A DNA stretch of 54,945 bases from an uncultured SAR86 cluster bacterium (GTDB taxonomy: Bacteria; Pseudomonadota; Gammaproteobacteria; Magnimaribacterales; D2472), in NCBI GenBank assembly GCA_902632555.1, contig CACPCZ010000009.1, positions 1 to 54,945 of the forward strand, in the 5' to 3' direction. This document shows positions 35,305 through 45,738 of the stretch, one piece after another; position 1 is the stretch's first letter, and each line of letters begins with the position of its first letter. Below the pieces are notes generated by a model. It did not search any database. It had not been told where the DNA came from and saw only the letters and a program-made list of their open reading frames with translations. Made by a program: the position numbers and the translations under genes.

Positions 35305-36036
35305 GTGATTAAAAAATTTATACATCAATTTGCGTCACCAAAAACCTATCTTTTTCAAGTAAATAGGTTTTATCCGTATATTTTTTATATATCTTTAATT
35401 ATTTACACTTTTTCTTTGATTTGGGGTCTGCTTTTTACTCCTCAGGACTTTGTTCAAGGCAATTCGTTCAGGATTATATATCTTCATGTACCTGCATCAT
35501 TTTTGTCTCAATCACTATATGTTGCGATGGCATTTGCGAGTATTACTTATTTGGTTTGGAGAGTTAAACTGGCTGCTTATCTCATCATTGCAATTGCGCC
35601 AGTTGGAGCTATGACAACTTTTGTGGCTTTAATATCTGGTTCGCTTTGGGGAATACCTACATGGGGTACTTGGTGGCAATGGGACGCTAGAATTACATCA
35701 ACTCTAATTTTATTCATCATGTATCTTGGTTTGATCTCTCTTCATAATTCTTTTAGTAATTATGAGAAGGCTGATAAGCTTTTGTCTTGGTTGGTAATTG
35801 TTGGAGCTGTAAATATCCCAATAATAAAGAAATCTGTTGATTGGTGGAGTACTTTACATCAATCTGCTTCTATAACTCTAACTGACAAGCCATCAATTGA
35901 TCCTTCAATGTTTTATCCATTAATTGGGTCAATTATTGGTTTCTTTGGACTAATAATTTGTTTGGTTTTGATTTCATCAAAGCATCAAATATTAATCAGA
36001 GAAAAAACAAAATCATGGATAAAAGATTATGTTTAG
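35305..36036 (+). CDS. ccmC: Heme handling protein CcmC
   Basis: Presents heme to CcmE. 243 residues, six membrane segments. The tryptophan-rich WWD motif is WGIPTWGTWWQWDARIT. The conserved His residues are in IIYLHVPA and WWSTLHQSASITL. The start is a GTG at 35305; the next Met lies within a membrane helix and is too late. Its end overlaps the small ccmD gene by 8 bp. Confidence 0.95.
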   Translation: MIKKFIHQFASPKTYLFQVNRFYPYIFYISLIIYTFSLIWGLLFTPQDFVQGNSFRIIYLHVPASFLSQSLYVAMAFASITYLVWRVKLAAYLIIAIAPVGAMTTFVALISGSLWGIPTWGTWWQWDARITSTLILFIMYLGLISLHNSFSNYEKADKLLSWLVIVGAVNIPIIKKSVDWWSTLHQSASITLTDKPSIDPSMFYPLIGSIIGFFGLIICLVLISSKHQILIREKTKSWIKDYV

Positions 36037-36196
36037 TTTTGCATTTAATTCTTTTGAAGAGGCCATATATATGAATGGACATGGTATTTATGTTTGGATT
36101 GTTTTCTCCATAGTAATATCATGCTTAGCAGCTTTTTTTATAAGCTATAAAAATAAAATTCAGAAGATTAAAAAAAAATTAAATGAATCCAATTAG
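36029..36196 (+). CDS. ccmD: Heme exporter subunit CcmD (55 aa)
   Basis: A 55-residue gene between ccmC and ccmE, overlapping ccmC by 8 bp and ccmE by 14 bp. It begins MFSFAFNSFEEAIYMNGHGIY, has one membrane segment (about residues 18-39, VWIVFSIVISCLAAFFI) and ends with a Lys-rich tail. The M-x-G-H-G-x-Y-V-W stretch before the membrane helix is the hallmark of CcmD, which couples CcmC-heme-CcmE to CcmAB. Confidence 0.93.
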   Translation: MFSFAFNSFEEAIYMNGHGIYVWIVFSIVISCLAAFFISYKNKIQKIKKKLNESN

Positions 36197-36593
36197 AAAG
36201 AAAAGAATTTATAACATTTTGTTAGTTCTTTTATTTACAGTTTCAGGCATCTCGTTAATATTGTATTCTTTGAATTCAAATTTAGATTTTTTCTTTACAC
36301 CATCTGAGCTCAAGGAACAGAATATACCTGCCGATAAAAGAATTAAAATTGGTGGAATGGTGCTTGAGGGCTCAGTAACAAGAGATGAATCTAGAATTAT
36401 TTTTATGATTACAGACTATGAAAGTTCGGTAAAAGTAGAATTTAAAGGAATAGTGCCAGACTTGTTTCAAGAGGGAAGTGGTGTTGTTGCGCTCGGTTTT
36501 TTAAATGACAATATTTTCTTAGCAGAAGAAGTATTGGCAAAGCATGACGAAAATTACATGCCACCAAATTTAAATATTGTTGATGATAGTTGA
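36183..36593 (+). CDS. ccmE: Periplasmic heme chaperone CcmE
   Basis: Binds heme covalently and passes it to CcmF. 136 residues: an N-terminal anchor at about 10-30, then an OB-fold beta barrel, and the heme-attachment His121 in the motif AKHDENYMPP, identical to the H-D-E-N-Y of the histidine type. Overlaps ccmD by 14 bp and the next gene by about 11 bp. Confidence 0.96.
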   Translation: MNPIRKKRIYNILLVLLFTVSGISLILYSLNSNLDFFFTPSELKEQNIPADKRIKIGGMVLEGSVTRDESRIIFMITDYESSVKVEFKGIVPDLFQEGSGVVALGFLNDNIFLAEEVLAKHDENYMPPNLNIVDDS

Positions 36594-38475
36594 AATTTCT
36601 CATTTCTTGGCACTACTAGCAACAGGACTATTTCTGTTGGTGGGTTGTTTCTCATTTATAAGATCAGGTGATGTTTATATTTCTAATCTTATAGGTAGAA
36701 CATATTCACATGCATTTTTCTTTTTACTTTCTTCATTCTTAATCTATGTCTGGCTTGCAATTTCAGATAATTTTTCAGTTGCTTATATAGCGAGTCACTC
36801 AAATACGGACCTTCCAGTATTTTATAAAGTTTCCTCAATTTGGAGCGCTCACGAAGGTTCAATGTTTTTATGGATTTTATTTTTAGCTCTATGGGGGTAT
36901 TTATTTAATAATAGAGTTGATAATAAAGAAGTACTAAAGCCAATGAGTATAGGGATAATATCTTTCATACTAGTAGGTTTTTTATCTTTTTTATTAATCA
37001 CATCAAATCCTTTTGAAACTATATTGCCCTTTGCGCCTTCAAATGGAGCAGATATCAACCCGGTTTTACAGGATCCAGCATTAGCGATTCATCCTCCAAC
37101 CCTTTATTTAGGTTATGTAGGTTTTGTTATTCCTTTTGCATGTGCATTAGCTTTTTTAATAAATGGAAATTCCAATATCAAATGGGAGGAGCTTGTCAGA
37201 AAATGGTCTGTCGTTGCATGGATTTTTTTAACACTTGGTATAACACTAGGAAGTTGGTGGGCTTATTATGAGTTAGGATGGGGAGGCTACTGGTTTTGGG
37301 ACCCTGTCGAGAACGTTGCGCTCATGCCTTGGCTTGCTGCAACAGCATTTTTGCATTCTTTAAGTGTATCAATTAAATCCTCAAACCTTAGAATATGGAC
37401 AATATTACTATCCATATCGGTATTTTCTTTGAGTCTCTTTGGTGCATTCATTGTAAGATCAGGGATAATTGATAGCGTTCATTCTTTTGCAAATGATCCA
37501 GAGAGAGGACTTTATCTTTTATCATTCATTGGTTCAATCATTATTATTTCAATAGTATTGTTTGTATACAGACTGCCAATAGTAAGATCTATTGGGAATA
37601 TAAAAGCCTTTTCAAAGGAGTCTTTTATATCAATTAATAATATCTTTTTTGCCTCTCTAGTATTTTCTGTGATGTTGGGAGTAACTTATCCATTAATATA
37701 TGAATATCTATTTGAACAAAAAATAAGCGTTGGAGCGCCTTTTTATAATGCTATTTTTATTCCGATTGTTGTTATAGCAGCCTTCTTTTTATTTTTTTCA
37801 ATTGATTCGAAGTGGCAAAGAACAATAAAGATTCCTTTTTTTGGTGGACCTAAGATAGCATCCTATTTTTTTACAATTATAGTTACTATTTTTTGTGTTT
37901 TTTTCTTTGAAACTAAATCAATAACAATTATTGCATCATTATTTGCAGGATTTCTTTTGGTTATTAGATATTTAATAGAAATATTTTTAGTAGTAACAAG
38001 AAAAAAATATATTAATCCCTTTAGTATAGTTGCTCATTTTTCCCTTGGCTTACTTATTGTTTCTATTGCAATAAACAGTGTGCTCAGCTCTGAGAGAGCA
38101 ATAAACATAAAAATTAATGAAACTGAAACATACAAAGATCTCAGTATTTATTTTGAGGATATTAAAGTATTAAAAAAATCAAATCATGATGCAATACAAG
38201 CTAAATTTTTAGTAAGTGATACAAAATCAAATTCATTTAGACTTAGTCCTGAAAAAAGAAAATACTTCACGAGAGGACAAATAACTACCGAAACTGCAAT
38301 TCATGTGTCGCCTTTAAGAGATGTTTACATGACTATAGGTGATCAGTTGGACGACGGGAGTTGGGTCTTAAATATTCAAATTAACTACCTAATAAGATGG
38401 ATATGGATATCAGCTATTCTTATGTCTTTTGGTGGTCTAATGTTAATATTTTCAAGGAAAAGATTTAAGTCATGA
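36583..38475 (+). CDS. ccmF: Cytochrome c heme lyase subunit CcmF
   Basis: Ligates heme to apocytochrome c with CcmH. About 630 residues with many membrane segments. The WWD signature is WGGYWFWDPVENVALMPW around residues 230-250. Other conserved stretches are VSSIWSAHEGSM (with conserved His), NPVLQDPALAIHPPTLYLGYVG and FGAFIVRSGIIDSVHSF. I use the ATG at 36583; two TTG codons just before it are also in frame. It overlaps ccmG by 4 bp. Confidence 0.96.
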   Translation: MIVEISHFLALLATGLFLLVGCFSFIRSGDVYISNLIGRTYSHAFFFLLSSFLIYVWLAISDNFSVAYIASHSNTDLPVFYKVSSIWSAHEGSMFLWILFLALWGYLFNNRVDNKEVLKPMSIGIISFILVGFLSFLLITSNPFETILPFAPSNGADINPVLQDPALAIHPPTLYLGYVGFVIPFACALAFLINGNSNIKWEELVRKWSVVAWIFLTLGITLGSWWAYYELGWGGYWFWDPVENVALMPWLAATAFLHSLSVSIKSSNLRIWTILLSISVFSLSLFGAFIVRSGIIDSVHSFANDPERGLYLLSFIGSIIIISIVLFVYRLPIVRSIGNIKAFSKESFISINNIFFASLVFSVMLGVTYPLIYEYLFEQKISVGAPFYNAIFIPIVVIAAFFLFFSIDSKWQRTIKIPFFGGPKIASYFFTIIVTIFCVFFFETKSITIIASLFAGFLLVIRYLIEIFLVVTRKKYINPFSIVAHFSLGLLIVSIAINSVLSSERAINIKINETETYKDLSIYFEDIKVLKKSNHDAIQAKFLVSDTKSNSFRLSPEKRKYFTRGQITTETAIHVSPLRDVYMTIGDQLDDGSWVLNIQINYLIRWIWISAILMSFGGLMLIFSRKRFKS

Positions 38476-38996
38476 ATATAGCATTTAGATTACTAGTATT
38501 AATTGTTCCTATCTCATTCTTAGTTATGTTTTTTGTTTTGTTATCAAATGAAGAAAATATACCAGGAGCAGATTATCAAGTTTCTGAATTGCCTGAGTTT
38601 TCGTTGCCAACTCTACAAAAGAATAATTTTGTTGATAATAACTCGCTGCAAGGCAATTACCTTATGAATGTTTGGGCCAGTTGGTGTATAACATGCAGAG
38701 TAGAGCATCCATATTTATCTAAACTTAGTAAAAATGGAATTAGAATAGTTGGACTTAATTACAAAGATGAGATAGGTGATGCATCAGAATGGATACAGAA
38801 ATTTGGAAACCCATATGACGTTATCATTCACGATGTTAAAGGAACTCTAGCGCTTGATTTGGGTGTCACAGGGGCGCCAGAAACATTTTTAATCAGTAAT
38901 GGTGTTGTCATAGCTCACTATCAAGGTGAAGTGAATCAAATGATTTGGGAAAAGGTTTTTGAACCAGTGATATTTTCAAGAAATATAATTTTTTGA
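38472..38996 (+). CDS. ccmG: Thiol:disulfide interchange protein CcmG/DsbE
   Basis: Membrane-anchored thioredoxin that reduces apocytochrome c or CcmH. 174 residues: an N-terminal anchor at about 5-25, then a thioredoxin fold with active site NVWASWCITCRVEHP and the cis-Pro region GVTGAPETFLI. The GAPETFLI element is typical of CcmG. Its TGA overlaps the ccmH ATG. Confidence 0.95.
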   Translation: MNIAFRLLVLIVPISFLVMFFVLLSNEENIPGADYQVSELPEFSLPTLQKNNFVDNNSLQGNYLMNVWASWCITCRVEHPYLSKLSKNGIRIVGLNYKDEIGDASEWIQKFGNPYDVIIHDVKGTLALDLGVTGAPETFLISNGVVIAHYQGEVNQMIWEKVFEPVIFSRNIIF

Positions 38997-39367
38997 TGAA
39001 GAAACTCCTATTTTATAGCATATTCTTCTCTGCAATCCTTATGTCCGGTGTTGTCTATGAGTTCGATAATGAAACTGACGAGATAAGATTCAATAATCTA
39101 ATAAAAGAGATTAGATGCCCAAAGTGCACATCTGGATCCCTGTCAAGTTCAAATGCACCAATCTCTGAGGACTTAAAACTAAAGATTGTTGAAATGATAA
39201 AGCAAGGAAAATCAGATGCCGAAATTAAGGATTATGTTTCAGAACGTTTTGGTAAAGAATCGCTTTATGATCCAGAGCTTTCCCAAGAGACTTATTTGCT
39301 TTGGTTTGGGCCATTAATATTCATAATTGGCGCTTTTATAATATTCTTCTTTAGAAGAAAAACATAA
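38996..39367 (+). CDS. ccmH: Cytochrome c-type biogenesis protein CcmH (short form)
   Basis: About 123 residues, the redox half of CcmH. A signal peptide is followed by IRCPKC, the conserved C-x-x-C that handles the apocytochrome thiols, although the usual following Q-N-Q-S-I is altered to a Thr/Ser/Gly-rich stretch. YVSERFGKESLYDPE matches the family helix, and a C-terminal membrane segment plus a basic tail end it. E. coli has CcmH fused to a CcmI part; here they are split. Confidence 0.92.
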   Translation: MKKLLFYSIFFSAILMSGVVYEFDNETDEIRFNNLIKEIRCPKCTSGSLSSSNAPISEDLKLKIVEMIKQGKSDAEIKDYVSERFGKESLYDPELSQETYLLWFGPLIFIIGAFIIFFFRRKT

Positions 39368-40152
39368 TGGTAACTTTTATATTGCTAGCATTGGTTGCTT
39401 CGCTTCCAATCATTGCTTATTTATTAGCAAACCAGACATCTAGTAAAGGAATAATTTTAGGCATTACTGTGATTGTACTTTCCTTATGTTTAATTTTTTT
39501 TATAAGTAAATTTTCAATTCTTGGAACATTTGAAAAACAAACAATTAATAACAAGATTATTGATGAAATATATTTAGATAAAAAAATTTCTATTGAAAAT
39601 CTTGTTAATATTGAAAATACTCTCAAAGAGGACGAAATTAAGATTTGGCTAATAAGTCTTGTAAGTAAGTCTATTGAACTTAACAAATTAAATTCAGCTG
39701 AAAGTTTAGTTACTTTTTCTGAGAAGTTTTTTAACTCAAATGAAGAAAAATTAATTTTCTACAATATGTATACAACTCTAAGAGATGCAAAATTTCCAGC
39801 CTTTGCTGATGCTAACTTCTTTATTTCTGATGATTCTTTATATCCATGCAATTCTTTTAAAGGCGAAATTAAAATTTATATTATGAATGGACCAGAAATT
39901 CCCATTGGTGAACAAAAATTTGATAATTTTGATGCAATTTCAATTTCAAATGACAATAGCATTATTCCAGGTTTTGACTTGGCATCAGCATTTTTAAATA
40001 CTGAAACTGTTGAGTTGAATGTGAGTATAGAATGTGACAAAAAAGAAAGTAATTTTTATCTCAAAAATTCAATTGTTTTAGATCAAAACAAACCTTCTGT
40101 GACCTATAAAATTGGCTTAAATGAATGGTTTAAAAGGCCACAAGAGTTATAA
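39367..40152 (+). CDS. CcmI-position membrane protein (divergent)
   Basis: A 261-residue protein in the ccmI place, with its ATG overlapping the ccmH stop by one base. Residues 1-20 and 28-48 are two membrane segments, as in CcmI. A helical stretch follows (about 60-140) that could be tetratricopeptide-like, and a beta-rich C-terminal part from ~150. Known CcmI proteins end in a region that binds the apocytochrome C-terminus; the PEIPIGEQKFDNFD stretch and FKGEIKIYIMNGPE recall that domain weakly. I assign by position and topology, not strong sequence match. Confidence 0.6.
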   Translation: MVTFILLALVASLPIIAYLLANQTSSKGIILGITVIVLSLCLIFFISKFSILGTFEKQTINNKIIDEIYLDKKISIENLVNIENTLKEDEIKIWLISLVSKSIELNKLNSAESLVTFSEKFFNSNEEKLIFYNMYTTLRDAKFPAFADANFFISDDSLYPCNSFKGEIKIYIMNGPEIPIGEQKFDNFDAISISNDNSIIPGFDLASAFLNTETVELNVSIECDKKESNFYLKNSIVLDQNKPSVTYKIGLNEWFKRPQEL

Positions 40153-40168
40153 TATACATAGTATATTA
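40150..40168. promoter_or_regulatory. Perfect inverted repeat in the smc leader
   Basis: TAATATAC, spacer ATA, GTATATTA: an 8-bp perfect inverted repeat starting on the stop codon of the preceding gene and ending 10 bp before the smc ATG. A TATAAT at 40148-40153 overlaps it. This could be an operator or a small mRNA hairpin controlling smc-zipA-ligA. Confidence 0.4.
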
Positions 40169-40178
40169 GGCTCTTATC

Positions 40179-42377
40179 ATGCAATTAAAGCACATAAAAC
40201 TCTCAGGCTTTAAAAGTTTCGTTGATCCAACGAAAATATCTTTTCCAACAAATATGGTTGGTGTTGTTGGGCCAAATGGTTGTGGCAAATCTAACGTAAT
40301 TGATGCAATTAGATGGGTTCTCGGTGAGCTTTCAGCAAAGAATTTAAGAGGAGAATCAATGGTTGATGTCATTTTTAATGGCTCAGAAAAAAGAAAAGCA
40401 TCTGGACAATGCAGCATTGAACTATTATTTGATAATAGTAGTGCAAAAATTGGAGGAGAGTATGCCTCTTTTAATGAAGTTTCTATCAAAAGAGTTATGA
40501 CTCGTGATGCACAATCTAATTATTTTATTAATAATACAAAATGCAGAAGAAAAGATGTACAAGATATCTTTCTGGGTACAGGCTTAGGACCTAGCTCTTA
40601 TGCAATTATAGAGCAGGGTATGGTAAGCAAACTTGTCAGTGCAAAACCAGACGAGTTAAGGACCCATATTGAAGAGGCTGCTGGAGTTTCAAAGTACAGG
40701 GAGAGAAGACGAGAGACAGAGTCAAGAATTAAACGAACTAAAGAGAACCTATCAAGAGTTAAAGATATTAGAGATGAAATAGCTAGATTAATAAAAAGGC
40801 TTGAAAATCAAGCAAAGGCTGCTGAAAAATATAACACATTAAAAAAAGAAAAATCAAAAATTGAAATTGATATTGCAATTCTATTTTCCTTGGAAGCAAA
40901 AAATAACAGAGATGGTTTGCAAAAGAAACTAGATTCTTTAAATAGAGATCTAAAGATAAAGAATGCAGAGTCTGAGACAATTCAGTCTCAAATTGATCAA
41001 TATAGAACTGAAAACGAATCTGTTTTATCTGAGTATGAAAACGCACAAAAACACTTTTACTCTATTGGTGCTGAAATAGCAAAGCGAGAAGCTAATCTTC
41101 AAAATATTAATAAAACTGAAAATGAAACAAAATTTAAGCTTGAGACGGCCACTAAAAATCTTGAAAAGGCAAAAGAGTCTGAATTGAACTTTGATGAGCT
41201 TAGTCCCAGTGAAAAAGCTATGCATATGCTAGATGAAATAATTCTTACCCTAAAAAATTATGATTTTCAAAATGATAATGTATTAGACAAAGCTACAAAA
41301 TTAAAAACACTTCTAGCGGAAATTTTAAATATTGCCTCAGCACAATCAAAAACGTTGACCGAAGAATACTTATCAAGGAAAAATGATCTTATTGAACAAA
41401 TAGATGATGCCGAGAAATTAAAGAGCTCTATTCAAGAAGAAATGAAAACATTTGTAACCAAAAGCTCTGAAGCAGAAACAGTTTTAATTGATCTTAGACA
41501 AAAACAATCAAAATTTAATGATGATCTAAGAGAGCTTGAAAATAAGAAGTCTATTTCAGATCTGGACTCAAGAACATTATCTGAAAAGATCACAAACATA
41601 AGACTTGATCTCAAAACATATGAAATTAATCTTGAAAATTCTAACCAAAAAATAAAAAAAGCTGGTATTAAAATCGAAAATATAGATTTTAAAGATTATG
41701 AAGGACTATCTATTTCACAGCTTGAGGAAAATTTAACAGATGTTGATTCAAAAATTATTAGATTAGGAGCAATAAACCTAGCAGCACCTGATGAGATAGA
41801 AGAAGAGACAAAAAGAAAGGAAGAGCTTGATAAACAATATGATGATCTTACAGAGGCACTCGAAAAGCTAACCGGAGCTATAAAAAAGATCGATAATGAA
41901 ACAAAGACAATCTTTAAGGATAGTTTTGACGCAGTCAATATAAAGCTTAAAGAAGTATTTCCAAAGCTTTTTGGTGGCGGTATTGCAGAGCTTACACTCA
42001 CCGATGATGATCCGCTTCATGCCGGCGTAATTTTAATGGCAAGACCGCCAGGCAAAAAAAATTCATCTATATCTCAATTGTCTGGGGGTGAAAAGGCTCT
42101 AACAGCGCTTGCTTTAGTCTTTGCTATTTTTGATCTTAATCCAGCTCCATTCTGTCTGCTAGATGAGGTTGACGCACCTCTTGATGATCTGAACACACTT
42201 AGATTTATCAACATGGTAGAAGAAATGTCCAAGTCAGTGCAGTTTATTTTTATAACTCATAATAAAGTTTCTATGGAGAGAAGTGATTATCTTATGGGAG
42301 TTACAATGCAAGAAGCAGGAGTCTCAAGAATGGTTTCAGTCGATGTAAATCAAGCATTGGAATTAGCTGAATCATAA
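40179..42377 (+). CDS. smc: Chromosome segregation SMC protein, short form without a recognisable hinge
   Basis: Condensin ATPase organising the chromosome. Both head halves are complete: Walker A GPNGCGKS at 31-38, the Q-loop region IIEQGMVSKL near 143-152, signature LSGGEKALTALAL at 634-646 and Walker B CLLDEVDAPLDD at 659-670. RLGAINLAAPDEI at 528-540 also matches the family. Coiled-coil arms run at about 165-335 and 395-560. Typical SMC proteins have ~1,150-1,190 residues with ~300-residue arms and a ~150-residue hinge; this one has 732, and its middle (~336-395) has no Gly-rich hinge pattern. The frame is open throughout, so no frameshift is evident. zipA begins at the base after its stop, in the usual smc-zipA-ligA order. 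Confidence 0.9.
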   Translation: MQLKHIKLSGFKSFVDPTKISFPTNMVGVVGPNGCGKSNVIDAIRWVLGELSAKNLRGESMVDVIFNGSEKRKASGQCSIELLFDNSSAKIGGEYASFNEVSIKRVMTRDAQSNYFINNTKCRRKDVQDIFLGTGLGPSSYAIIEQGMVSKLVSAKPDELRTHIEEAAGVSKYRERRRETESRIKRTKENLSRVKDIRDEIARLIKRLENQAKAAEKYNTLKKEKSKIEIDIAILFSLEAKNNRDGLQKKLDSLNRDLKIKNAESETIQSQIDQYRTENESVLSEYENAQKHFYSIGAEIAKREANLQNINKTENETKFKLETATKNLEKAKESELNFDELSPSEKAMHMLDEIILTLKNYDFQNDNVLDKATKLKTLLAEILNIASAQSKTLTEEYLSRKNDLIEQIDDAEKLKSSIQEEMKTFVTKSSEAETVLIDLRQKQSKFNDDLRELENKKSISDLDSRTLSEKITNIRLDLKTYEINLENSNQKIKKAGIKIENIDFKDYEGLSISQLEENLTDVDSKIIRLGAINLAAPDEIEEETKRKEELDKQYDDLTEALEKLTGAIKKIDNETKTIFKDSFDAVNIKLKEVFPKLFGGGIAELTLTDDDPLHAGVILMARPPGKKNSSISQLSGGEKALTALALVFAIFDLNPAPFCLLDEVDAPLDDLNTLRFINMVEEMSKSVQFIFITHNKVSMERSDYLMGVTMQEAGVSRMVSVDVNQALELAES

Positions 42378-42992
42378 ATGAGCATAAATTCTGAAATATA
42401 TTTAATTGGTCTTGCAGTTCTAAGTTTTCTAATAATCGTTTTTTTATTTATAAGAAAAATTGCAAATAATGGCAAATTAAAAGTTAAGATTGAGGAGTTA
42501 CCAGAGAGCTTCCAGGAAAATTCTGAAGAAGAGGACAATAATAACCTGCCATCTGATATAGAAGATAAAACTGATAATGAGGATCAAGAATTGGCGATAC
42601 TCAATCTTATTTCCATTGATAGATCTTTTTTTGATATTGAACAAATTTTTGGTTTTTTATCTAACTATGGAGCGATATTAAAAAATAAATATTTTTCTTT
42701 TATGGATGAAGATGGTAATGAAATCTTTAGAATTGCAAATGCATTAAATCCAGGTACATTTGAAAAAGATACAAAAACATTTGCAATTGTTATTGCATCA
42801 AATTTAACCAATACAACTGATCCGATAAAATCTGTAAAGCAAATGATTGACTTTTCAGTAAATTTTTCAGAAAAATTTTATGCCAATCTTTGTGATGAAG
42901 AAAGAACTCCAATCACAAAACAAATGATATCTCACATGGAAACTAGAGCTCAAGATATCGCAAGAATAAAACAACTTGGCGATAAAAATTAG
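42378..42992 (+). CDS. zipA: Cell division protein ZipA
   Basis: Anchors FtsZ to the membrane. 204 residues: an N-terminal membrane segment at about 6-26, an acidic linker rich in Glu, Asp and Asn (about 40-70, short compared with E. coli), and the C-terminal FtsZ-binding domain from about 70, with LAILNLISIDRSFFDIEQIFGFL at its start (LNL is written here as part of a longer helix) and TFAIVIASNL followed by KSVKQMIDFSVNFSEKF. Sequence similarity is modest, but topology, domain order and position between smc and ligA make the call secure. Confidence 0.88.
   Translation: MSINSEIYLIGLAVLSFLIIVFLFIRKIANNGKLKVKIEELPESFQENSEEEDNNNLPSDIEDKTDNEDQELAILNLISIDRSFFDIEQIFGFLSNYGAILKNKYFSFMDEDGNEIFRIANALNPGTFEKDTKTFAIVIASNLTNTTDPIKSVKQMIDFSVNFSEKFYANLCDEERTPITKQMISHMETRAQDIARIKQLGDKN

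Positions 42993-45738
<2,746 letters not shown>

Noticed and set aside
41696-42001. 101-codon minus-strand frame inside smc
   Set aside because: Very Ser-rich antisense shadow of the coiled coil; no motif and no ribosome site.
40179-42377. Frameshift or split gene as the reason for the short SMC
   Set aside because: The frame is continuous, both head halves are in the same frame, and zipA begins directly after the stop; no missing part lies next to it.
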